Assembly (NCBI GenBank): GCA_042095135.1
Contig: JBELBV010000007.1
Coordinates: forward strand, 1-64,000
DNA from: UA16 sp042095135
Lineage (GTDB): Bacteria > Bacteroidota > Bacteroidia > Flavobacteriales_D > Sanyastnellaceae
DNA: 64,000 bases
Reading direction: 5' to 3'
Positions 1 through 8,176 of this stretch are shown in pieces (position 1 is the first letter of the stretch; each line of letters starts with the position of its first letter). The notes beneath the pieces were generated by a model, which saw only the letters and a list, made by a program, of their open reading frames with translations, had not been told where the DNA came from and ran no database searches. The translations under genes were made by a program, and so were the position numbers.

Positions 1-2320
1 ATGCCGCGTACTGAACCGTACCACCCGCCTCAGGAGCAGGGTTGTGGGGAACGCCAGAATACGAGCGAATGGAACCAACGGCCGCCTTACGGGAGGCCTT
101 AAATTGGACATCTTGTCCCGTGCCCAACACCGGGTCATACTGCCGGTAATTGTTGTAGCCGTAGGCCAGTGCCATGAAGTAATACGTCTTGTAATTGACC
201 AAGCGGTTGTCGCCTTGGGCGAATACGTCGTTTGTGATGCGCAAGCTGTGGAAGATGCCTTCATCGGCACCGTCGGCCTGCAAGGTGGGGACGGGCAATT
301 CCAGCACCGGATCGAATTCATTGTTGATCACCTGCGTGATACCGTTGCGGACGTCGCATTGGGCAATGAGGCGGGCTGCATCGATGTCACCGAGGTCGGA
401 AGGGCTCACGGTGTTGTCACGCAATTGGTAAATCAAGTAGCCTTCGAAGACGTAGCTGCGCTCTTCGTCGGTGAGCACTGTCCCGTCTTCCAATTCCGTG
501 GGGATGGACGGATCCATCGCCATGTACTCCTCACGGTAGTTGTTCGAAAGCGGATTATCATTGGTCAAGTAGAGGATGAGCTCGTTTTCCAATTCCTGAA
601 TCGTGATGTCCGGTGCATCTGGACCCGAGACGATCTCGAAGCAGTTGTCGAACAACGCCTGCGCCTTATCATCTGCCAAGCGCAGCAATTCCACACTCTC
701 GAATGGCTCGCCACCCGTGGCCCGAGCCCAAACCATGCCCACCGTAATGTTGTTGTAATCCCCTGGTTCGAGGGTAAAAGGACCTGCCGATTGCAAAAAC
801 AGACGGTCACCGGGCGGATTGCCCGCACCCACTTCGGTCCACGGTTCAACCGAAATACCGAAGGTACCCCACTGGTACGGATCCGTGTCGCCAGGGAACA
901 TGTAATCCGCTGGGATGTCGAGGTCCGCGCCCGTTGCAGCGGTCAGGCCGTCGCCTCCGTACGCCATGCGTTGCCCGTTTTTCCAAAATCCGCGCATGTA
1001 ATTGTAGTACTGCGCAGCCAACGTCGGCTGGCCATTGATTCCGAAATTCCAATTGTAGTAAATGAACTTTCGCATGCCGTATCGCTCGTTGTCGATTACG
1101 CCATCGCCGTAACCGATACCAATTCCTTGGTAAGGAATGCCAAGCGAGTCGATTGCATCTGAGAAGACTGTGGTCAACGGGTTGTCAATAGAATCTGTAT
1201 CTTGATAAGGGCCTTCAAAAAAGTCCACTCCCATCGCAGGTGGATTTTCACCGTAACCTATGGAGTAGCTTGTCGGCTCATCGAAGGCATCCCCGTTGTA
1301 GCTGTAACCGAGGCCGCGCTCGACGTCCACCCCTACGTAGTCGTCCACGTGGCCGCCCAAGTCGCAGTCTACCCACTGAGCGAAGTACGTGTCGGTCAAC
1401 GTTTGCGTCCCCTGGTTGATCAGGACGTAGTTGTAGAACTGCATGTTGTTCACCTCATCGTTGGTCGAGAAGGCGAACGCCTGTGCGCGGATCTCCATCC
1501 CAATCGGCTCACCCTGCGATTCCGAGTGGATGTTGCCTTTGTCGTTGAAAATCCAGTAGTAGGTTTGGTCACCGTACAACGGGACTTGGTCTTCGCGGCG
1601 GCGCTCAGCACAATCAATTTCTTGGAGGAAATCGTACCATGGGTAGTCGCCCGCGGCCGGGTCGTAGAACCCGTTTCCGTCGTAATCCTTGAACGGCGCG
1701 AGGTAGTAGTCTTGGTTGAGGCCCACGTTTCCGTGCGCTGGGTATTCGAAAAAATACGAGGGAATGGTGTAGCCGTTTGGAAACTGCTCCTCGAGGTCGC
1801 ATTCGGGGTCGGCAATGCAATCGAAGTACTGGCGGTGGCGCATGGCGTCTGCCCGCTGGGTGATGGTGAAGCGGTCGTACTGTTCACACGTCGATGGGTC
1901 CACTTCGGCCGCCCCCGTATTGGTCAGCGGGCCAGGCCAGAAATCATTTCCTACGTTGCGATACCGCACGGCTGCCAACTTAAGTTGCTGGTCGGGGCTG
2001 ATGCCGCCCAACCACAAAGCTCCGCCATACACCACTGAAACGCCCTCTTCTTTCGGGACCATGAACGCCCCTTTGTCTATCGCTCGGTCGTACCAGAGCG
2101 CTCCGGCATTTTCGATGAGGGCGCGCACGTTGTTCCATTCCAAATCCCGAAGGGCCGTCGCGGGAGCGCAGGCTTCTGCGCGGATTTCCAACGACGCATC
2201 AGGCTGGGCTTGAGGCACCGGGAATCCCTTTTGGAACACAGGCGCATTCGGTGTGGAGTGCTGAGCCAACAACACACCACTCAGCAAGGCGCAGCACGTG
2301 AACAGGCAGGCTCTTTTCAT
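1..2320 (-). CDS. Large secreted protein, probable T9SS cargo (C-terminus beyond window)
   Basis: An open frame starts at ATG 2320 and reads without a stop through base 1, giving at least 773 residues. It opens with a clear signal peptide (MKRACLFTCCALLSGVLLAQ), so the product is exported. The mature part is rich in Trp, Tyr, Gly and Asp and contains stretches such as VVYGGALWLGGISPDQQ and DYDGNGFYDPAAGDYPWYD. This composition is typical of long unnamed exoproteins of Flavobacteriales, which usually end in a T9SS sorting domain; that end cannot be seen here. I recognise no catalytic motif. The FKDYDGNGFYDPAAGDYP segment resembles Asp-rich calcium-type loops, but this is a weak reading. Function unknown; that the frame is coding is firm because it stays open over 2.3 kb with sensible composition. 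Confidence 0.85.
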   Translation of the reverse strand, partial: MKRACLFTCCALLSGVLLAQHSTPNAPVFQKGFPVPQAQPDASLEIRAEACAPATALRDLEWNNVRALIENAGALWYDRAIDKGAFMVPKEEGVSVVYGGALWLGGISPDQQLKLAAVRYRNVGNDFWPGPLTNTGAAEVDPSTCEQYDRFTITQRADAMRHRQYFDCIADPECDLEEQFPNGYTIPSYFFEYPAHGNVGLNQDYYLAPFKDYDGNGFYDPAAGDYPWYDFLQEIDCAERRREDQVPLYGDQTYYWIFNDKGNIHSESQGEPIGMEIRAQAFAFSTNDEVNNMQFYNYVLINQGTQTLTDTYFAQWVDCDLGGHVDDYVGVDVERGLGYSYNGDAFDEPTSYSIGYGENPPAMGVDFFEGPYQDTDSIDNPLTTVFSDAIDSLGIPYQGIGIGYGDGVIDNERYGMRKFIYYNWNFGINGQPTLAAQYYNYMRGFWKNGQRMAYGGDGLTAATGADLDIPADYMFPGDTDPYQWGTFGISVEPWTEVGAGNPPGDRLFLQSAGPFTLEPGDYNNITVGMVWARATGGEPFESVELLRLADDKAQALFDNCFEIVSGPDAPDITIQELENELILYLTNDNPLSNNYREEYMAMDPSIPTELEDGTVLTDEERSYVFEGYLIYQLRDNTVSPSDLGDIDAARLIAQCDVRNGITQVINNEFDPVLELPVPTLQADGADEGIFHSLRITNDVFAQGDNRLVNYKTYYFMALAYGYNNYRQYDPVLGTGQDVQFKASRKAAVGSIRSYSGVPHNPAPEAGGTVQYAA

Positions 2321-2371
2321 GGAATCAGGCTTGGGGTAGCAAGTTAGGAAACCCGCTGCGAAGTTGCGGCT

Positions 2372-5300
2372 TCAAGAAGCGCCAAAAAGCACAGGTACAT
2401 CCACGAGTTGCATGGTCTCTGTGTAGATGAGCCAGCCTTTCACGGAATCGCCTGGGTGCATTGCACTGAGGACTTCGCAATACCCCGCCACCTGGGCCTT
2501 GTCCTTATCCCTTTCCTTGCCGGTTTTGAAATCGACGACATGCCAAACTCCATCGAGGCGCACCACGCGATCGGGGCGACCCAACTCGCCATTACCGAAG
2601 TGCACGGTGCGTTCAGCGAACACCTCCGTCGCACGGGCTTCGAAAAACCGCTTGGTCGCTGCTCCGTTGAGGATTGATTCGATCAACGCTGCAACGGACT
2701 CACGCTGTTGCGGGGTCCACAAGTTGGCATGCTCCATCCGCTCCTTGACACCTGGCCAATCCCTAGAATGCTTCAATTCGCCCAACAATCCGTGTACGGC
2801 ATTCCCATGTTCGATGGGCGTCCATTCCCCTTCCGAGGCCAGTGCCGCCCAATGCAATTTGGGCCGCGCAATGCGCTGGCCGAATGGTTGCCCCAATTCG
2901 AGGAGCTGCTCATGGTCGGCACCAACCGCTGTTTCCTCCTCCTCCTCTACTTTTCGATCCAAAGCGCCAAAATTGTCCAGCACTGTAGCGCTATTCACGC
3001 GCTCGGGGAAAGCTTCTTGCCACCCTTTCCAGAGCAACTGCGGAAGGGTTTGAATGACCATATCCGATGCGGGTTCTTTGTCAAACTCAAGCCCGATGTC
3101 CAACCGGTCCACCGCCCGCGTCGCAGCCACGTAAGCCACGTTCAAAGCATCCAAGACGGTCCGGTCTATTTCCGCTTGACGCTCGTGCTCCATAACCGTG
3201 TCTTTCAAATCGCTGTCTCGCAGGAGTGCCGCTGGAAGCCCAAATAGAGCTGTATCCAATTGCACAGGGATTTCATCCTTAAACCGGTCGATTTTTTCCG
3301 GATGCACCGGAGCAATCACCAACTTGAAATCCAGGCCTTTTGCCTTGTGGGGCGTCATGATTTGAACGGCATCTTGTGCTCCACTCACGCGAATGCTGCG
3401 CTTGTGCCCGCGGCGATCCCAGTGGGATAAAAGTTCCTTCAGCGTGCCCCGGCGTTGGGTCACAACTTCATGCACCAACTCGAGCATACCTTCGGTGTAG
3501 GCCGGGAATCGGTTCGACCATCCAAGGGCTTCAAAGCAATGGCCCACCAACAAGGTCAGCGGCGCCGTCACCAATTCCCACGGGTGCAGATCGGGCGCCA
3601 CGGCTTTGAACAAAGCGCGTGAATTCAGGGTGCTTCGGGTACGTTCCTTTTCATCCGATCCGATGTACGTCGTTTCCGTGCGGTGGCTTCGCAGCAATTC
3701 AGCTTCCGACACCGTGTGGTCAATGGCACAGTAGTTCTGGGTGAACGTCAACACATGAGCTGGGTTCTCCGGGTCGAGCACCGAGCGCAGCAAGGCTACC
3801 ACCGCCAGCGTCACCGGGTGACGGCCCAAATGCAAGCTCTCCGACGTCCACGGGGTGATGCCACAGTCCATAAGGTGCTGAGCCAGGGCTGCGCCGTCCT
3901 TGTTGCGGCGGAGCAGCACTACGATGTCTGACAAAAGAAAATGATCAGTGGCATCCGCGGGGGGCACATAGCGCTTGGTTCCTCCCGTTTCCACTAAGGA
4001 CCCTCCGGTATGGGCAAGAATGCGCTCCACGACCCAGGCGTTGCGCTGGTCTTGTTTGCCAACGCCTTCTTCTTGGACTAAGCAAGCCAAATGGACATGG
4101 CCTTGGTGCTTGGCCGTGGCGGTCTGATTGACATCATCATACACCCCCTGCAAGGATTCTGGGAGGTGGTGCTGAACGCTGGCAAACCACTTGTTGTTCC
4201 AATCCACAATGGCCGCCCCGGAACGGCGGTTGAAGTCCAATGGATCCGCGGGGAATTTCGCGCGTTTCAAGGCCCGCGCTGCATCGACTAGCGCCGGGCC
4301 GGGGTTGCCAATGAGGCCGGGCAGCGCTTCGAGTTGTTCGTAGTTGCCGTTGCGCCAACGGTAGATGGCCTGTTTGCCGTCGCCCACAACCATCCCCATT
4401 TCATCCAACGAGACCACGTGCTCGAAGAGCTGAATCAAGTTATGCCACTGCGTGATCGAGGTGTCCTGGAACTCATCGATGAAGATGTTGCGGTAGCGGT
4501 TGCCGATGCGCTCGTATATAAACGGCGCTGGATTGTCGCGCACAATGGCTGCGATTTCACGGTTGAGGGTGGAAAGCAGGCGCACGTTTTTTTCCTGCTC
4601 TACCGCGGCGAGTTCATCCCGAATCAAGCCCAAGGTGCCGATGAGGCTCACGCGCTGCTGCAGATGCTCCTTCAATTTGAACACTCGACCCGGTTCACCC
4701 TCATAGAGGTCTCGCCAGGCCTGTGCGGCTTGTTCGATTGCTGGAACCGCGTTTTTAATCTGGGCCACAGTCGAATCAGATGCTTTGGCGGACCAAAATA
4801 CCGACTCCTCCAACTGACCAGCGAGGCGTTTTCCGATGGTGGCTTTTCGGCCCAAGCCGCTGGCCACGCGTCGGAGCCACTTAGGTAGGTCTCCGTAACT
4901 GAAATCGCTGCCTTGCAATCCGAGCGTCTTGATGCTCGCGAGGGCCGCTTGTGCCGCATCCACAGGCACAGCGCGTCGCTTTCGGAGAACCTCAAGTTGG
5001 GTTTCGCGGAATTGCTCCAAGGCCTCTGGCGTCCATTCCACGGGGTCCAAAGCCTCCAGCGCCGATTGCATGTTTTCCTTGGTGACCTGCTTGCTAAACG
5101 ACCGCAATTGGTGCCGGATGAGTGCGTTTTTCTCCTCCTCCACCTGCTGCCGAACGAATCCTTCGAGCATCGCAGTCAAGGCTTTTTCCTCCGGCCGACC
5201 GACTCGGCTGAGCAGCCGAGAAATAGCTTCGTCTAGTAACGCTTCCTCGTCCAATTCAATCTGGAAATCCTCTTCCCATTGCAAATCCTTACTGAAACTG

Positions 5301-5668
5301 CGCACCAAACGGTTGACAAAGCTATCAATGGTCATAACGCTGAAGTCCTCATACCGATGCATCATGGCTTCGCCCAGTGCCCGTGCCCGGCGCTCGAGCT
5401 CCTCTCCGGTGATGGGGATTATTTTGAGCAATGAATCGTGCATGGAACCTCGGCCCTCGGCGACTTCCCGAACATCGCTCAGGATGCGCTCCTTCATTTC
5501 TTGGGCAGCGAGGTTGGTGAAGGTGATGGCAAGGATGTGCCGGAAGTAATGGGGGTTGTTTTCCCACAAACAACACGCGAGGTAGTCGCGCACCAACCGG
5601 TAGGTTTTACCGGACCCAGCGCTCGCCTTGACCACATGAAATCCCTTCTTCGCAAACTTGACCTCCAT
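2372..5668 (-). CDS. addA: AddA/RecB-type UvrD-family helicase-nuclease
   Basis: A 1098-residue superfamily 1A helicase with a C-terminal RecB-type nuclease, expected to resect double-strand breaks with AddB (18254-21067). Visible motifs in order: Walker A ASAGSGKT at residues 15-22; an AITFTN motif near 48; the Walker B/motif II IDEFQDTS; GDGKQAIYRWRNG (motif III); TPHKAKGLDFKLVIAP (motif V); VAYVAATRAVDRL (motif VI). The nuclease domain at about residues 1030-1080 shows GRPDR followed by VVDFKTGK and QVAGY, the D-(D/E)XK-Q-Y set of active RecB nucleases. The ATG at 5668 leaves only five residues before conserved sequence, supporting it. It is the only gene between the left-edge exoprotein and the divergent mbnP. 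Separation of addA from addB by about 12.6 kb is unusual compared with the common addBA operon. Confidence 0.9.
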   Translation of the reverse strand: MEVKFAKKGFHVVKASAGSGKTYRLVRDYLACCLWENNPHYFRHILAITFTNLAAQEMKERILSDVREVAEGRGSMHDSLLKIIPITGEELERRARALGEAMMHRYEDFSVMTIDSFVNRLVRSFSKDLQWEEDFQIELDEEALLDEAISRLLSRVGRPEEKALTAMLEGFVRQQVEEEKNALIRHQLRSFSKQVTKENMQSALEALDPVEWTPEALEQFRETQLEVLRKRRAVPVDAAQAALASIKTLGLQGSDFSYGDLPKWLRRVASGLGRKATIGKRLAGQLEESVFWSAKASDSTVAQIKNAVPAIEQAAQAWRDLYEGEPGRVFKLKEHLQQRVSLIGTLGLIRDELAAVEQEKNVRLLSTLNREIAAIVRDNPAPFIYERIGNRYRNIFIDEFQDTSITQWHNLIQLFEHVVSLDEMGMVVGDGKQAIYRWRNGNYEQLEALPGLIGNPGPALVDAARALKRAKFPADPLDFNRRSGAAIVDWNNKWFASVQHHLPESLQGVYDDVNQTATAKHQGHVHLACLVQEEGVGKQDQRNAWVVERILAHTGGSLVETGGTKRYVPPADATDHFLLSDIVVLLRRNKDGAALAQHLMDCGITPWTSESLHLGRHPVTLAVVALLRSVLDPENPAHVLTFTQNYCAIDHTVSEAELLRSHRTETTYIGSDEKERTRSTLNSRALFKAVAPDLHPWELVTAPLTLLVGHCFEALGWSNRFPAYTEGMLELVHEVVTQRRGTLKELLSHWDRRGHKRSIRVSGAQDAVQIMTPHKAKGLDFKLVIAPVHPEKIDRFKDEIPVQLDTALFGLPAALLRDSDLKDTVMEHERQAEIDRTVLDALNVAYVAATRAVDRLDIGLEFDKEPASDMVIQTLPQLLWKGWQEAFPERVNSATVLDNFGALDRKVEEEEETAVGADHEQLLELGQPFGQRIARPKLHWAALASEGEWTPIEHGNAVHGLLGELKHSRDWPGVKERMEHANLWTPQQRESVAALIESILNGAATKRFFEARATEVFAERTVHFGNGELGRPDRVVRLDGVWHVVDFKTGKERDKDKAQVAGYCEVLSAMHPGDSVKGWLIYTETMQLVDVPVLFGAS

Positions 5669-5693
5669 TTCTTACTTATTGTGAGCGCCGTGC

Positions 5694-5716
5694 AACGTCT
5701 GCACAAATTAGACGTT
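5694..5716. promoter_or_regulatory. Inverted repeat before mbnP, candidate operator
   Basis: A perfect 7-bp dyad, AACGTCT at 5694-5700 and AGACGTT at 5710-5716, is separated by 9 bp. It lies between divergent addA and mbnP and ends 1 bp before the mbnP minus-7 box, so it covers the region between the two promoter elements. That placement suits a regulator of mbnP, for example a MerR-type activator or a repressor. Which protein binds is unknown. Confidence 0.45.
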
Positions 5717-5717
5717 A

Positions 5718-5725
5718 TAAATTTG
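5718..5725 (+). promoter_or_regulatory. Minus-7 box of mbnP promoter (TAAATTTG)
   Basis: TAAATTTG matches the Bacteroidota TAnnTTTG minus-7 consensus exactly. The predicted transcript starts about 5-6 nt downstream, which excludes the upstream in-frame GTG at 5725 as the mbnP start and favours ATG 5746, leaving a leader of roughly 15 nt. Confidence 0.6.
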
Positions 5726-5745
5726 TGAACCAACGCCCACATTCG

Positions 5746-6516
5746 ATGCATGCTCTCCGTCTCACATTGTCGTTCTCGCTTTTCACCCTGGTGCTGACAG
5801 GGTGTGACTGGTTCCGAACGGAACCGCCCGTGACACCGCTCCCCGGAGAGATTCATGTGAATTTTGAATTGGATTGGCAAAACGAATCGTATGCACTGGA
5901 ACAAGTTGTCACCGATCACAACGGCTACCCAATTCGACTGGACAACCTACAGCTGTACATTGCCCCCATCGCATTTCGGCAAGACGGCGAGTGGGTCGAA
6001 ATAATGGATGTGAGCTTGGTGGACTTCAGCATCCATTCCCCGAATGCATCCGCCTCCATTCCAGCCGGCTCCTACGATGCCATTCGATTTGGAATGGGAT
6101 TGCCTCCCGAGATCAATACCGACATTGACCCGGCCTCTTATCCAAACAGCCACCCCCTCAGCGTCATTGGATCGGCGGGCATGTTTTGGACATGGGCTTC
6201 TGGATACATTTTCGTCAAGTACGAGGGCAAATTCGCCCTCGAATCCGGCACGCAGTTGCTTGAACCAATCTCCTATCACTGCGGAACTGATGCCAGCTAC
6301 CGAATGGTGACATTGGAATTCCCAGAGCCCCTTACCGTTGTACCGGCAGAAACGGCAACCCTAACGCTCACCATGGATGCTGCGAACGCGCTCTCCGGAG
6401 CCAATGATGCCATCGACCTCGCCATCGACCCAGTCACCCACAACGCGCAGGGTGACAGTTTGGGGGGGCGCATGATGGATTTGCTGTTAGAGGCCTGGGA
6501 AATCAGCATGCAATGA
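5746..6516 (+). CDS. mbnP: MbnP-family lipoprotein, probable kynurenine-dependent copper binder
   Basis: A 256-residue protein with an N-terminal lipoprotein signal ending in the lipobox LTGC, so it is predicted to be membrane anchored. The mature chain carries features of the MbnP family: an early VNFELDWQN strand, the DNLQLYIAPIAF segment, and the Trp-rich MFWTWASGY motif at residues 146-154. In characterised MbnP proteins a tryptophan is oxidised to kynurenine by the partner di-haem enzyme MbnH and then helps bind copper (established family knowledge). The next gene is exactly such a partner and starts inside the last codons of this one (ATGA overlap), implying translational coupling. I chose ATG 5746 over the upstream GTG 5725 because the latter overlaps the promoter box and because 5746 directly precedes the signal sequence. 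Which Trp is modified here cannot be read from sequence alone. Confidence 0.8.
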   Translation: MHALRLTLSFSLFTLVLTGCDWFRTEPPVTPLPGEIHVNFELDWQNESYALEQVVTDHNGYPIRLDNLQLYIAPIAFRQDGEWVEIMDVSLVDFSIHSPNASASIPAGSYDAIRFGMGLPPEINTDIDPASYPNSHPLSVIGSAGMFWTWASGYIFVKYEGKFALESGTQLLEPISYHCGTDASYRMVTLEFPEPLTVVPAETATLTLTMDAANALSGANDAIDLAIDPVTHNAQGDSLGGRMMDLLLEAWEISMQ

Positions 6517-7628
6517 CCGAGGGGAAGAGCATTCGAATTGGCCTGTACGCTCTTGCATTGTTGGCTTTAACCGGCTGTGAGCGCTGCCAAGACGACCTGC
6601 CATGTGGCACCCCCGACTGTGCGCCAGCGGCCACACCGTATACGCTTGAAATTCCGCCGTTTTTCCCACCGATGGACATCCCCGAGGACAATCCGCTGAC
6701 GGTGGAAGGCATCGAATTGGGCCGGATGCTGTTCTGGGAAAAAGAATTGTCGGCGGACGGGTCCATGAGCTGCGGTTCGTGCCACCTGCCATCATCCGGA
6801 TTTTCAGATCCAAACCCCTACAGTACGGGCATTACCGGTGCACAGGGCTTCCGCAACGCGATGGCCATTATCAACATCGGTTGGTCGCCCTCCTTTTTCT
6901 GGGACGGGCGTGCCACGACCCTCGAAGAGCAAATCCTCGAACCCGTCTCCCACCCCGATGAAATGGCCTTGCCCTGGGGCGAGGCGGTAGAGCGCCTTCA
7001 AAATTCCGATGACTACTCGGCTAGGTTTGCGGTGGCCTTTGGTGATGAAGCCATCACGCCAGAACGCACTACTCAAGCCATTGCCCAATTTTTAAGGACC
7101 ATGGTGTCAGCGGATTCCAAATTCGATCGGTGGCGACGCGGCGAGACGTTCTTGTCCGATGCGGAGTTTGCGGGGTACGAGATCTTTCTTCGCGAAGGCG
7201 GAGATCCAGAAACCACTCCGGGCGGTGAATTCGGAGGAGATTGTTTCCATTGCCATGGAGAAGCAGGGCTGCAGTTCAGCGATTATTTGTTCCGCAACAA
7301 CGGGCTCGATAGCACGTTTGCCGCAGACCCCGGACACGCAGCAGTGACCGGTAACCCACTCGATTCTGGCAAATTCAAAACGCCCACACTGCGCAACATC
7401 GCGCTCACCGGACCCTACATGCACGACGGTCGTTTCCAAACCCTGGAGGAGGTCATTGAACACTACAACTCCGGTGGGGTCCCTTCCACCACAGTGGATC
7501 CCTTTATGAAATACTCAACAGGAGGATTACAGCTGAGCACCGTCCAACAGGCGCAGCTGATCGCCTTTTTGCACACCTTGACCGATACGTCCTTCACGTC
7601 GAACCCGGCATTTCAAGACCCGCATTGA
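6513..7628 (+). CDS. mbnH: MbnH/MauG-type di-haem cytochrome c peroxidase lipoprotein
   Basis: A 371-residue c-type cytochrome with a lipobox (LTGC, cysteine at residue 21) and two haem attachment sites, CGSCH at about residues 87-91 and CFHCH at 244-248. The conserved order ELSADGSMSCGSCH, then FFWDGR, then the second CxxCH, then TLRNIALTGPYMHDGRF is that of the bacterial cytochrome c peroxidase/MauG superfamily. Because it is translationally coupled to mbnP, the MbnH role (oxidising a tryptophan of MbnP in the periplasm) is more likely than general peroxide detoxification, though the latter cannot be excluded. Haem maturation needs a cytochrome c system encoded elsewhere. The first 30 mature residues contain three additional cysteines (CERCQDDLPCGTPDC), which is uncommon and could bind a metal or form disulfides. 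Confidence 0.85.
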   Translation: MTEGKSIRIGLYALALLALTGCERCQDDLPCGTPDCAPAATPYTLEIPPFFPPMDIPEDNPLTVEGIELGRMLFWEKELSADGSMSCGSCHLPSSGFSDPNPYSTGITGAQGFRNAMAIINIGWSPSFFWDGRATTLEEQILEPVSHPDEMALPWGEAVERLQNSDDYSARFAVAFGDEAITPERTTQAIAQFLRTMVSADSKFDRWRRGETFLSDAEFAGYEIFLREGGDPETTPGGEFGGDCFHCHGEAGLQFSDYLFRNNGLDSTFAADPGHAAVTGNPLDSGKFKTPTLRNIALTGPYMHDGRFQTLEEVIEHYNSGGVPSTTVDPFMKYSTGGLQLSTVQQAQLIAFLHTLTDTSFTSNPAFQDPH

Positions 7629-8122
7629 AGGACGAATACAAACGGCAATTGCTCTGGTCGGCACGCAACCGCAAGGCCATCCAACAAATATTCGCAGGGT
7701 GGAGGCGCAAGCCCCCGCGTGAGCTGGATGCTCAATTTCACGGTGGACACCAAGCGGCATTCAGCCGCATTGATTGCCTGGCCTGTGCCAACTGCTGCAA
7801 AACCACCAGCCCCATTTTCAAAGAGCGCGACATTGTCCGCATCGCCAAGTACCTAGGAGTGAAGGTCGCCGAATTCTCCAGCCGGTACCTGCGGCGCGAC
7901 GAGGACGGCGATTGGATTTTGCAATCGGCCCCGTGTCCCTTCCTCGAAACGGAGTCCAATGCCTGCAAGATTTACAGCGAACGCCCGCAAGCCTGTCGGG
8001 AATTTCCGCACACCGATCGCAAAAACATGCGGGAGATCTTGGGCATCACAGAACAGAATGCGCACCTGTGCCCGGCCGTTTCTTCGGTTGTCCAATCCAT
8101 CCTTGAAGAGGTAAAGGACTGA
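7625..8122 (+). CDS. YkgJ-family cysteine cluster protein
   Basis: A 165-residue cytoplasmic-looking protein without signal peptide. It carries the YkgJ (zinc/iron chelator-like) cysteine set: DCLACANCCKTTSP near residue 50, then APCPFLE, then NACKIYSERPQACREFP, with a last Cys in HLCPAV. The cysteines are thought to bind a metal; the molecular function of the family is not established. The reading frame begins with a TTG whose bases overlap the mbnH stop (TTGA), an arrangement that implies coupling, and no ATG lies close downstream. Its place as third gene of the mbnP-mbnH run hints at a link to metal handling or maturation of that pair, but it may simply be a neighbour. Confidence 0.8.
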   Translation: MKDEYKRQLLWSARNRKAIQQIFAGWRRKPPRELDAQFHGGHQAAFSRIDCLACANCCKTTSPIFKERDIVRIAKYLGVKVAEFSSRYLRRDEDGDWILQSAPCPFLETESNACKIYSERPQACREFPHTDRKNMREILGITEQNAHLCPAVSSVVQSILEEVKD

Positions 8123-8176
8123 TAAATAAGCATCCAGAAGTGCAACCTCTGCGGAAAACTCCCGTAAAAGCCGGGT

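Noticed and set aside
44..1162. 372-codon plus-strand open frame at the left edge
   Set aside because: It is the antisense shadow of the minus-strand exoprotein. The minus frame has a signal peptide and natural composition; this frame is Val/Arg/His rich with no domain.
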